This document shows positions 1 through 10,699 of a stretch of 64,000 nt of DNA, one piece after another. The translations under genes were made by a program, and so were the position numbers. Positions within the stretch are counted from its first letter, which is position 1. Each line of letters starts with the position of its first letter. The stretch is from Hybos culiciformis (lineage: Eukaryota > Arthropoda > Insecta > Diptera > Hybotidae), in contig OZ023273.1 in the NCBI GenBank assembly GCA_964007475.1, positions 46,625,525 to 46,689,524 of the forward strand, written 5' to 3'. The notes under the pieces were generated by a model, which was not told the origin of the DNA, searched no databases, and saw only the letters and a program-made list of their open reading frames with translations.

Positions 1-300
1 ATATTTCTAGCAATGTATACATAAATAAATAATAATTTAATTTTAAAATTTTCTCGTCTTTCCTTTTCCTATCGACGGAAATCATAATGTTTATTTTGTC
101 AACATTTAATAGACCATCAAATTCCTGAAGATAACTTTAAAAAGTTACAAACAGTGACATAAATTACACTTAAAAGAATTTATATATATTATATATATAT
201 ACATATAATAAATTATTAATTAAAGTTCTAGAATTTATATGTATATCTAATAATTTATGGTTATTTCATTAACTTTAAAACTTTGGAAATATTAACTTAC

Positions 301-431
301 CTTTTGCTTGATGTTGTGAGTGTAGCAGTTTTAGTTGAGATTTTTATTTTATTCTGATATTTTTGTGATGTGCTCCTATGATGCCCCTCCGTCACTGCAG
401 AGAGCGTTTGTTGGTTAACGGAATCGGCCAT
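301..431 (-). CDS. Probable first coding exon of an unrecognised gene running off the left edge
   Basis: On the minus strand an ATG at 431 opens a stop-free frame of 43 codons plus 2 bases, ending exactly at a consensus donor (GTAAGTTA, just below 301). The product starts MADSVNQQTLSAVTEGHHRR and continues Ser/Thr/Lys-rich with no hydrophobic segment. The stretch is far less AT-rich than its surroundings, which supports coding. The next exon (phase 2) would lie to the left, outside the window. I do not recognise the family. It could also be a transcribed non-conserved exon; the donor and base composition are the only support. Confidence 0.5.
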
Positions 432-1180
432 AGACGACACTTAAGTCTCAACTCAATGACATTAAACATGCCCAAAAGTTTTTTTTTTTGGAACAATTTA
501 CTTTTTTTTTTCTTAATTTTTGTTTAATATTTAAAAATATTTTAAAAGATGTTAAAAAGTAAGTTTTTTTTTATATTTTTATAATATTAATTTTTTTTTT
601 TTTTATTTTTGCTTCAAGAATGCAATTAATATTTAAATTGTTTTTTTTATCAATGTATCAGTTTTAAAAGATATAATAAATTGTTCATTACTTTTTGTTG
701 AAAATTTTTCAAATTTCTGTATAATATTGGGTGAATAGCAATATTCCACTGGAAGGCAAAGAAAGTAAAGAAAAAATATTTATTATTATTAATTCAATTT
801 AATAATATTTAATTTCAAAAATAAAAGAAAATTTGTTCAAAATAATTTATACATAAATGTCAAATTTTTTTTTTAAATCATTTGTGTTCGAGAATAAAAA
901 TATAACGTGAAAAATAACTGGAGAACATAAAGTACATAACATACATACATTTTAATTGTTTCTACATTTAATTTTATATAATTTTTTATTTAAAAAAAAA
1001 AATGTATTATTTAAAAACTAAAAATTCATACATAATAGATAAAAAATTTAAATTCGCTCGTTTTAGAATCAAATTTAGAAAACAATGTTTCTATATTAGA
1101 AAAATGGTCCCAATTTTGTCGCTATAAATTCGAAAATTATGTTTGAACCATTGCCATTATTTTATATTATAATAAACTAT
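432..1180. other. AT-rich noncoding stretch
   Basis: It contains long T and A runs and no open frame of note. If the exon at 301-431 is real, its promoter and 5' UTR lie here, but I see no convincing motif. Confidence 0.6.
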
Positions 1181-1184
1181 CTGA

Positions 1185-1465
1185 TGCGGCGTGCTCCGCT
1201 ACGCTCTTGATAACATTAATTTAAAGAAAACTCGTTCTGCCCCTCCCTTCTGCCCATTTTGCTGAGTATATTATCTAAATGACTTTTCCTCCCATTCTCC
1301 CTGGAGGATCCTTGTGGGGTTGCGATGGAAATCTTAAAGGTGGTAAACCTTTCCTGGGGGTCCGGACAACAACTCCCCCAAATTTCATCCAAATCGGTCG
1401 AACAGTTTAGGAATGCATAAAGGACAAACAGACAGACATTAATTTTTATATGTACAGATAAGGTA
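1185..1465 (+). repeat. Fragment of a dispersed repeat (AATCGGT-type 3' segment)
   Basis: This is a GC-richer island in AT-rich DNA that ends in a string of the type CAAATTTCATCCAAATCGGT followed by a C/A-rich AAACAGACAGAC tail. A shorter relative with CCAAATCGGTCCAGCAGTTT and AAACAGACAG lies at 40140-40200. Such strings are common at the ends of insect interspersed repeats. The 129-codon minus-strand frame over it has no protein-like composition. The family cannot be named from the sequence alone. Confidence 0.5.
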
Positions 1466-2193
1466 GAAACAGAATGCAGGCATTCGCAATTCCAATTAAA
1501 AGACGAAGCCCGATGGCGCATTCTAATTCTACCTTTTTGTATATGAATATGTAAGTATATTTTGTATATTTTGTATATGTTAACATTTTGAAATGATAAT
1601 GACAAATTAAAATTCCATTAATATATCAATTTCATTGAAATAATGAAGAAATTTAATTCTCTTCATCAATGTGCCAAATTTCTACAAAAACGATTCCTAA
1701 CAATATGCAATTTTTTCTTCCTTAAGAGATAAGAATTTAAGAGATGTAATTAATTGAAAACTTTTGATAACCTTACTGTGTAATATTTAGAATTTTGGTA
1801 GGAATTTTTTAATTGCATCAATAATAAATTTCTGTTAGTATATTGCAATGCTATTCAAGTAATTTAATGGATTTTGTTATTTACCAGACCAAGTTATATT
1901 CAAATTTAGAAAAGAGTTTAACAAAAGAAACAATTAAGTTTTTTTATTTTTGATTTTTGTCTCATGAATTTAATTGTTTGTTTACTATTAACAATTTATA
2001 AAGAAACTATTAGAATTTTTCAAAATAACTTAAAAACTATAATATAATATGTATAATATATTATATATAAAGGACTTGAAATTATCCTAATGTAGCATTT
2101 GAAAAAATATGTATAAATACATAATCATCATAAATTTAATTTGTATAAAAAATTAAAATTATTTAGCTTAATTAATCACCCAAGAAGTTCAGT
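1466..2193. other. AT-rich noncoding stretch
   Basis: No gene, RNA or clear repeat is visible. It ends at the assembly gap. Confidence 0.6.
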
Positions 2194-2393
2194 NNNNNNN
2201 NNNNNNNNNNNNNNNNNNNNNNNNNNNNNNNNNNNNNNNNNNNNNNNNNNNNNNNNNNNNNNNNNNNNNNNNNNNNNNNNNNNNNNNNNNNNNNNNNNNN
2301 NNNNNNNNNNNNNNNNNNNNNNNNNNNNNNNNNNNNNNNNNNNNNNNNNNNNNNNNNNNNNNNNNNNNNNNNNNNNNNNNNNNNNNNNNNNNN
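2194..2393. other. Assembly gap of 200 N
   Basis: Exactly 200 N characters, a conventional placeholder length, so the true distance is unknown. Open frames across it are artefacts. Confidence 0.99.
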
Positions 2394-3119
2394 TATCCAC
2401 TCCATATAATATTATATGATATCAGTAATATTTGTTTGTAATATGAAATGATGACTATAAAATTATTATATTATTTTTTTCTCTTTATTTTTTTTTTTTC
2501 ATTGAATAAGAGCGAGCCCCCTTCAAAAAAAAATTGACTGTATACATTTATACATATTCGACATATTCCATCTTTATAATATCATATTATACACACATAA
2601 TATTTTCTCATAAAATATCTAAGTATATTCTATTTAGGTAGATATGTTATAAAAAAAAAATATAAATAAAATGTATCTACCTAAACCTAAGTACTTATTT
2701 TTTTCCCTGTTTAAAATATTTCTTTTTATGTGAGCCTGAGCTGAGAATATTCTATTTTTTTTTTGTTAAAAAATTTTTTTGTTGAAAAAAATGGTAGGCA
2801 GACATTACGCCAGCTAGCTTGACTCAGCTGACATTAAAATGTTTTCCATTTTTTGTAATTAATATAAATAAGTTTTATGTACATATGTTTTATAAAGATA
2901 CTATGAGTGTGTATGGTATTAACACATATTATTATAATATATAATTTTTCTACACATGTATTAAAAATTTTTATTCTCATAACAATTATTATCCGTCACT
3001 TTGTAGAATTTTTTATTTATTTTTGCTTAAGTTACTGAAAATTTTATTTCAATATTCATAAAAATTTTAAATTATTAAGTGATTTCATTATATTTTCAAT
3101 AGACTGATTATACTATACT
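2394..3119. other. AT-rich noncoding stretch
   Basis: Poly-A/T tracts and short TA-rich palindromes; no gene seen. Confidence 0.6.
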
Positions 3120-3460
3120 GGATGTTTTCGAAGATTAAAATTAATTTTTTTTTTCAATGTATTTATTTTTGTGATAATTTTTTTGCTGTTCAGCAGAAAA
3201 TCTTGATTTTATTTCGATTAAAAAAAAAATTAAAATGTATATATATATATATATATATATCTACATAATGATAATTTAATTTTGAATAAAATTAAATAAA
3301 ATATGTTTAAATTATTCCCTTAGAATTTTTTTTCATCCAGTTTCTGGTTTTTTTTTTTGATAATAAAATAATTTCTATTTTAAACAAGATTTTTAATTCT
3401 GGACTAAAATGAATCAATTTTAGTTTTATACGTACAATTACAATAAAAAAAAAGATAATT
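3120..3460. mobile_element. Diverged copy of the GGATGTTTTCGAAG MITE family
   Basis: It begins GGATGTTTTCGAAGATTAAA, the same 20 bases that open the element at 21793-22202. Its later part (3389-3430: ACAAGATTTTTAATTCTGGA and a downstream TTTTAGTTTTATAC) aligns with the internal right half of that element. The right inverted repeat is not recognisable, so the right boundary is approximate. A (TA)n run lies inside (about 3237-3260). No coding capacity; non-autonomous. Confidence 0.65.
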
Positions 3461-3939
3461 AATTAAAAAAATTATCTTTTATGTTTAAAAATTATAATTT
3501 TTCATAATGCCTCGTGGTAGTTTTTAAGAAAATTAAAAAAAAATCAGAGAAATTTCAATGCACAGAAAAATTTTGACAAAAGGCCAGTCTCATGGTTAAT
3601 CATAAAATAATTATTAGTTATTTATCATTGAAGTTAAGAATACTTAATTTGCGTTCTTTATTATATATAGCTAGCTTCTGATTGTCTCAAAAAAAAAAAA
3701 GAAAGTAAAGAGAATTTAAAAAAAAAAATAGGAACTCATAGATAAAATAATCGAATAAAATTATTTATTTTCTACCTACCTGCCTAATTTAAATATCCTT
3801 TATTATATAATGTTACTAGTGAGATTACCTGGTTTCACATGGGAGTGCCGAACTTACATTAATATTAAAACACTATAAGTGTGTATTTGTGAAAAGTATG
3901 ATATATAATTATATAGCTAGCAAATCATAAATTTAAAAT
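3461..3939. other. AT-rich noncoding stretch
   Basis: Homopolymer runs only; no gene or recognisable repeat boundary seen. Confidence 0.55.
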
Positions 3940-4140
3940 TTTGCTATATATAGTCTTATCCCCGGAGTTCTGGGACCTAGGGTGTGGTATATGCCTTTCG
4001 ACATCCAGTCTTAAAATAGCTAGAACAAAACCGGTTTCTAAGGTAGTTACCCCGTCGGAGCCTCGGATCAAAATTTCTGGTACCATATATCCATATCGTG
4101 TGGCTAAGCTACTTAATTTCAACCAAATCAATCCAGCTAT
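3940..4140 (-). repeat. Dispersed repeat, family also found at 31320-31480
   Basis: A GC-richer island. Read on the minus strand it contains AAATTTTGATCCGAGGC, a CTTAGAA block and ATGTCGAAAGGC in order. The plus strand at 31330-31480 has AAATTTTGATAGAGGCC, a CTTAGAA block and ATGTCGAAAGGC in the same order. The small frames on both strands (67 and 68 codons) are therefore probably repeat-derived. Nothing identifies the element class. Confidence 0.6.
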
Positions 4141-4367
4141 TTAGCGGTGATTGAAGCAAAACAGAGATAATTTTTTTTTTTTTGGAATTTAATTGAATTT
4201 AATTTATTTGTCACTTTTTAATATTTTTAGTTACAATATTTTTGGCTCATAGAATATAGTGCTAAGGCTCTCTGACCTATTCTACATATATTATTAATCT
4301 AATAACGTATTCGCATTAGTGGAATAGTAGTAGACTAAGCGCTGTTCTGGAATAATAAATAATAAAA

Positions 4368-4592
4368 CCATTGGTTAAGTTAAGAGTACACAAAGATAAT
4401 CAGCTTCATACAACTTTTTTTTTTGCATTTTTTTGGTTATTTTTATTTCTAAAACGAAATAAAATATAGGTATTCGAAATATTGATAATCATCAGTTTTT
4501 TATTTTTTTTTTACAAACACCTTGAAATAAAAATACAAAAAAAAAAAATTTATTATGAAATTGATAAAATTTTTAGTATCCTTAATCAATGC
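4368..4592. mobile_element. Palindromic MITE, older copy (225 bp, 5-bp target duplication TAAAA)
   Basis: Starts CCATTGGTTAAG and ends CTTAATCAATGC, inverted relative to each other, and is directly flanked on both sides by TAAAA (4363-4367 and 4593-4597). It aligns along its whole length with the better-preserved 224-bp element at 10469-10692, sharing AGCTTCATACAAC on the left and TTGATAATNATCA at the centre. No coding capacity. It is more diverged, so the insertion is older. The 5-bp duplication agrees with the other copy. Confidence 0.82.
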
Positions 4593-7554
4593 TAAAACTT
4601 AACCTAGCTTAACTTAATACTGTCTAATAACTAAAATAATTGCCTAATTAATGGATTATTAGAGTTTATGCAACTAAGAACAAATGTACAAGCTAGATTA
4701 TGCATTTTATTGTGTCTGAAATCGATATTAGCTGGTGAAGGTTAGATGCTGAATGATATTTTGATAAATTGAGCATTATTTTAATGTTGAATTTTGACTA
4801 ACTTGTAATTTGTGACATTTTGCGTTTTTTTTCACAATTTTTCAGAAAAGAAATTCATTGTCATTGAAATTTAATTCTTAATTATTACGTGGTCACAAAA
4901 AAGAAATGAATTGTCAACAATTTGATAACAAAAGAACATAATATGAAAAAATTAAATCTTTACAACTTCGCAAAACATTTTTTATACCGACTATATTCTT
5001 TTAATTTTTTATTATTTTAAATCAATTTTAAAATTTTTTTATTTTAAAAAAAAATATGATAGTAAAATTAAATTTTTGAGAACCCGGAATCCATTTTATT
5101 TTTCTCTACATCTACAAAATTATTTTAAAAAAATTCATTGATTTTAAAGTTTTAAAATCAGAAAATAGAATTTAGAACCACAATAATTAACCTTCAAATT
5201 TTATTAATATTGCTTCAGGGATATTACTTTGTCATCATGATTATAGAAACAAATAAAATCCAGTTTTCTTTGTTGGAAAGATATTATAAAAAAATAAAAA
5301 AATTAAAATTTAATTTTTTTAAGTTAATTTTAATTAATATAATGATGAATATGAAAAAAAAAAAAAATAATAATAATAATAATAATAATGGTCGCCGGGG
5401 ATTCAAAAAAAAAAAAAAAGCCAAAGATATCGAAATAATATTCAAAGTACATATATACGAGCCCTATCTATATATATTTTTATATATTATAGTTATTTTC
5501 GGAGAAATTCGTTTGTAAACATAATTGAATAAAATATATAAACATTATCTTTAGAAATTATTGATTTCTAGCAAAAAAAAAACTCAATTCCAGAAATAAT
5601 CAAAATTCCTTTTTAGCTCATTCGTATCTAAATTATTATTGAACGATTGTACGATCTAGTCTAGAAAATCACAGTATTAAAATCCGGAAAAAAAATAAAG
5701 AATTGTACCTACAGTTTTTAAATTGAAATAATCGAAAAGAAAAATATTTTTCTAAATTTAGCAAAATATCAAAATGGAATTAGGTGCATATACATAATTT
5801 TAAATAAATTTAGATTTTGATATTAATTCAGGTAGAATTCTTTTTGTTTTCATTAAAAAGAAAATAAAAAGAAAAAAGAAACACCCATTATTTTCAATTG
5901 CTAGTTTAATGTTATTCCAAATTCATTTTCAGATTATTTAGAAAAAAAAAAGGAAGAAAAAACTAATCTAACTCAAAAATATTCTTGAGTTTTTTTAGCA
6001 CAGGTATTAGGTAGAAATACATAGATTGGAAGATAATTTTCATTTCATTTTCAATAATCTGAGCCATACTGACGTTATATTTATGTGTAATTTATAAAAT
6101 AAATACATTATATAGATAAAGATAGAATTTTCGAATAGAGAATTCATTTACATTTTTATGAAATATTATAATTGTCAACTATTAACTTTATCAATTTTTT
6201 TTTTTAAATTTAATTAATTTGTTTCTTAGATTTTGTTTTTTTTTTTCTTCCAAAACTGATAATGCAAACTAAATAATTAAATAAATATAAGTAAAAATTT
6301 TAAAGATAGATAGGTACCTAAAACATTTCAAAGAATTCTTAATGTATTTTTTTTTTTTTTTATTTAACGAAAAATCTTTTGTTACGTCGTTTTGGATAAA
6401 TTTCCACAAAGCGCAGTATCGTTTAGATACAAGAATACAACTCAATAAATATACTTCTCTAATATTATGTGTGTGTGTGTGTGTGTGTGGTTAATGGATT
6501 TCAAAATACATAATACCTATATTATATTCTTTTGGTTTTAATAGATATATATATATATATCTATATTTATGGCAGGCAGTACACGCAGTATTGTCCAGGA
6601 AAAAAAAAAAAAAACTAACTCATACAAGTCTGACAACGAAAAATAAAAAAAAAAATTTGTTTTTCCTTTGTTTATTTTCTTTTATTTTGAACAAATCCAC
6701 ACATATGTTTTGTATTTGTGTTTTCTTAATTTTTACAGATGATTTTGTAAAAAAAATAATAATAATAATAATAATAAAAGTATCTAAAAATGTATATAAC
6801 TTTTTTTTTATATTAAAACAGGGGGTGATTTAAAAAAAAAAAATCATAAATATATCTATTAACACTTTGTTCCTGATTTTAATTTTTATTTAGTTAATCT
6901 TTTTTTTTTTTTTTTTATATTTTTTAAAAATATTAAAATATTTTATTATTGATTTATCTATGAAAAAAAAAATTTAACAAGTTTTTTTATTTTTTTCTAT
7001 ATTGAAACTTTTTCTTTGTTCGTCCACCATATTTTCATTGAATTTTTTTTTTTTTTTTAGAACTTTTTAAAGTTTTTTTTTTTTTTTTTAATTTTATTTG
7101 AATGTGAATTTTTTATTTATATATTTTTTTTTTTTTCTTGAAGTTAAGGTATATTTTCTTTTTTTATACATGATACAATATAATTTTAATTCATTATAAA
7201 ATTTTATTTTTTTTTTTAATAAAAAAAAAATTTCAGTTTAAATAAAATTATAATTTCAAAAAAGATGAAAAATTATATCATACTTTTTTAAGTAAAAATT
7301 CTTTATACTCAGGAAAAAAAATTTTTTTTTTTTATTTTACACCATCTCAGTTCATGATTTTTTTTTCTTTATATTTTGCGCATTTTGAAATTCAACAACG
7401 TTGCCAGATTTTTTTTTTTTGATTCTACTACAAACAAGGAACGAATAATTTCTTTTCTAAACTTTTAAATGTCAAAGTTAAATATTTAGAGAGTTATTTA
7501 TTTAATTTTAACATTAACAAAATATGTATTATACTTTAGGGAGAAAAACATCTA
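4593..7554. other. AT-rich noncoding stretch with microsatellites
   Basis: Holds a (TAA)n tract near 5366-5389, a (GT)n tract near 6468-6488, a (TA)n near 6545-6560 and an (AAT)n near 6757-6777, plus many long A/T runs. The 102- and 80-codon frames here are built from Lys/Asn/Ile/Phe encoded by these tracts and are not credible genes. Confidence 0.7.
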
Positions 7555-7770
7555 ATATATAATGAAATCATTCAATGCCTGCCTGTTTGTCTAATACTTC
7601 TAACTCCTTTATAACCACACAACAGAACTTCTTATAATTTTACAAGAGGGTAAAAAGAAAAGTCTAGTTAGAATTTGAGCCAAATCGGATAATTTTTTTC
7701 TAAAGTTATGAGTAAATTAAATTTTGCTTTGTCAAAATTAGGAGTAATTTCTTTCTGTATTTGCAAAAAA
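7555..7770 (+). repeat. Dispersed repeat, copy 1 (inverted partner at 25628-25853)
   Basis: Contains TATATAATGAAATCATTC, then TTTGTCTAATACTTCTAACT, GAATTTGAGCCAAATC and CTAAAGTTATGAGTAAATTA in order. The reverse complement of 25628-25853 has the same landmarks with the same spacing. No coding capacity is evident, and the element class is unknown. Confidence 0.75.
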
Positions 7771-8232
7771 AAATTCAAATCAAGAAAATGTGGTGTAAAA
7801 AGATGTTGACCTCTGAGGAGATAATCAATGGTAGGTAGATATATATATAAATTCAATTAAGTAATATCAAATATATTAATTTCAATAAGTCATAACTAAA
7901 AATTGTTTGAACTTTGAGATTTAAATATTTGTTCATTTTGAAAAAGGTTCTAGAATATCAATAGCAATATATATTTAAGTATATAAGTTTGTTGAGAAAT
8001 TTTTTTTCTTAAAAAAATTTTTTTTTTGCTGAGTTAAAATAAAATTATATATTTTTTCTATATATAAAAACAAAATGAATACTTGAAAAATTTAATATCA
8101 AAAATATGCATAAAAACGGATTTAATTAATAACCAGTTCTTTTCAAAAAATATTATTAAATTTTTGATCCTTAATATATAAAAATCTTCGGTAAATTAAT
8201 ACGAAAAACTTTATCTCTTAAAAAGTTTAAAG

Positions 8233-8457
8233 GTGCTGAAGACTAAGTTGACAAATTTGCCTTTTAAAAAATCTTCCAAAAGTCTTAACATTACTACTAG
8301 ACACTACTCAACTTGGATGCTTTCATTCGAAATATTGAAATTATTTGATGAAGGACTTGTTGAAAAAAACTATCAACAACACTACAGACTCAAGTTAAAC
8401 AAACATTCAATCCGCAACTTAAAAAGTCTGGCTGATTTCACAGTTTCCCAGAATTAA
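8233..8457 (+). pseudogene. Possible gene remnant, unrecognised
   Basis: A 74-codon frame (it opens with GTG, so a true start is not shown). It is less AT-biased than its surroundings and includes residues such as TRHYSTWMLSFEILKLFDEG. It has a normal amino-acid mix, unlike the low-complexity frames nearby. No splice sites of quality border it and I recognise no family. It may be a transposon or retrocopy fragment, or chance. Confidence 0.2.
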
Positions 8458-9143
8458 GCTTTAAAAAAAACATTAATTGAAAAATTCTGTTGCGATGACG
8501 TCTAGACCTGTGGAATGGAAATCTGGCAACATTTATATACATTGGGAGCACAGAAAAATCAAAAAGAACTGAGTGGGGAATAATGAAAATTTTATAAATT
8601 TTTTTTTTTACTTCTCCCCAACAAAATACAACAAAAAAAAATTATGAAATTAAATTTTATTTTTGATTTTTTCTTACTTTTTAGATATTTTTTTTCATCA
8701 AAAATTAATTTTTTTCAATATTTTTAGTCTAAAATTTTGAATAATTCATAAATTTTTCATTTTCTATATTGTTTTAAGCACTAAAATTATAATTAAAAAA
8801 AAAATATATATATAAGTATTAATTTTTTTTCTTTTTTTTCAATTCCATTACGACTACACTTTTCCTTTAATTCAAGAAAACTTTACTCGACGAATCCAAA
8901 ATTTAGACTGAAATGAAATTTTTTTTTGTGTATATTTTACTTCTGCTGCTGACTGGTTTTCTTATATTTTGATTTCAATATATAATGTTAAAAAATTTTT
9001 ACTGAGCAAAGAAGAGATTTTAATTTAGAAAAAAAAAAAAAAAAGAGAGGAAATATTTTTTTCAGTGTGTAGAAAAAATAAAAATATATATATATATATG
9101 TATATTATGATGATTTGATAGCAAGAATTGTACATATATTATT

Positions 9144-9191
<48 letters not shown>

Positions 9192-10100
9192 AAGCTCACA
9201 ATAATACCCATGATACATATTTTATGACAAAAAAAAAAACAATCTAAATTTCATATGTATGTATTTATCATAATTCACTTGTGCTCTTGGATAATATTCG
9301 TTAAAACTTAAAACCTAAATAACATTTTTTTTTTAATCAGGAAAATACAATTTGATGTTTTGTGAATAAAAAGTGTTTTTTTTTATTGGCAACTGCAAAA
9401 ACTTTAGGAAAAATATCTAAGAGCAAATATATTTTGACAGTCCGTCAAAATGAAAACATTTGACCTTCAAAAGCATACAATTTTAAATATCAGCATGTTT
9501 TTAAATTTATAAAACTGAATTAAACAATACTTAGAAGTTTCTACAATTTTCGAGCTTCGTAACTTCTAAATTTAGATACATGCTGTGGAATAAAAATTTA
9601 AATGTTTACTAATCATCTTTTTTTTTTCCATAATTTTGTTTTGTTTTCCTTGTTTTTTTTTTCAATTTTTTATTTTAATCATTTCCGTTCCATAGCTTTC
9701 AAATAGTACATTTTCCAAGCACAACAGTTTCGAAATAATTCCTTAAATATATTTTTTTATTGGTAGATAGTAATTTAACCTGAAAGCAATTATTTATATT
9801 TATATTCACACAGGAAACTTATGAAATCTATTGCTTGTTTTTTAAGAATTATTTTTTTATTTGAAATTAATGAAAAATTGCTGAATTGTTCAGTGTTGGT
9901 ATCAAATCAAATGCTTAGGACTTATCAGAATAATTCACTTGATGCCTATATTTTACAATTCTTGAAAATAATCTTATACAATTGAATTTTTATTTAAATT
10001 ACACGAAATTTTATTTTTAATGCTGTTAATCAAAGTAATAATAAACCAAATTGGTTATACTTTTAGTTTACATCTCTGATAAAATCTACTACTAATTCAT
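8458..10100. other. AT-rich noncoding stretch
   Basis: A long (TA)n microsatellite lies at about 9148-9186; otherwise A/T runs. No gene seen. Confidence 0.65.
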
Positions 10101-10118
10101 ACAATTTTCGAACATAGT

Positions 10119-10460
10119 TTGTCCAACAATCATCCCTTGAATATGTTTCTGACATCGAATCCAGATAATTATAATGCTTCAATTAGTTCCCCCCTTGGAA
10201 ACTCCGATCCTTCTCTCTTGATGGTGGAGCGGGTTTATCTAAAGCTTCTGGAAGATTGGTATGGACCTATTCTCAAGCTGATTGAGATGGGCTTGCAGGT
10301 TTTCTTGGACGGATGGATCTGTCTCGTTGCTTCTTGGAGAGGGATGTTGACCTTTGCACGGCTGTCATTACTGAAAGTATTCTGCTAGGAATACTCTTCA
10401 TACCCCATAAAAACGTTCAAAATAAAAAAAGGCCTTAGCCGTAGGGATAATGCTTTTCGT
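10119..10460 (+). pseudogene. Non-LTR endonuclease C-terminal fragment
   Basis: The frame contains FLTSNPDNYNASISSPLGNS, the characteristic strand near the C-terminus of apurinic-type endonucleases in CR1/jockey retroelements (family pattern: FLTSDP ... SSPLGSSDH). The catalytic His expected after SD is replaced (SDP) and the frame is lost downstream. A shifted frame continues to REYN just before the MITE at 10469, so this belongs to the same ORF2 as the reverse transcriptase beyond it. Confidence 0.75.
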
Positions 10461-10468
10461 GAGTATAA

Positions 10469-10692
10469 CCATAGATTAAGAATACAGAAAGATTGGAAGC
10501 TTCATACAACATTTTTTCAGTCTTTTTTGGTATTTTATTGTGAAGGTGTTAGTAAAACTAAATAAAATTCTTTTCATACATTGATAATTATCACGTATTT
10601 TATTTTATTTTGTTTTACTAACACATTGACTTAAAAATACCAAAAATAATGTTGTATGAAGCTTCCCATCTTTCTGTATTCTTAATCTATGG
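10469..10692. mobile_element. Palindromic MITE inside the retrotransposon (224 bp, target duplication TATAA)
   Basis: The left arm CCATAGATTAAGAATACAGA and the right arm TCTGTATTCTTAATCTATGG are exact inverted repeats. Pairing continues with few mismatches (AGCTTCATACAACAT against ATGTTGTATGAAGCT) almost to the centre. TATAA flanks both ends (10464-10468 and 10693-10697). Removing the element and one TATAA rejoins the retroelement frame from REYN into QNNSLN. No coding capacity. A 5-bp duplication fits few DNA transposon superfamilies (some hAT-related groups, Transib); the superfamily is not assigned. Confidence 0.93.
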
Positions 10693-10699
10693 TATAACC

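Noticed and set aside
1216..1605. 129-codon minus-strand frame
   Set aside because: It lies over a dispersed repeat fragment, and the start of the frame is AT-rich low-complexity sequence; no domain or splice context.
2141..2419. Open frames on both strands spanning the N block
   Set aside because: They consist almost wholly of unknown bases in the assembly gap.
5210..5518. 102-codon frame with Asn/Lys runs
   Set aside because: Generated by an A run and a TAA microsatellite.
6591..6833. 80-codon frame with Lys and Ile runs
   Set aside because: Low-complexity translation of A/T and AAT tracts.
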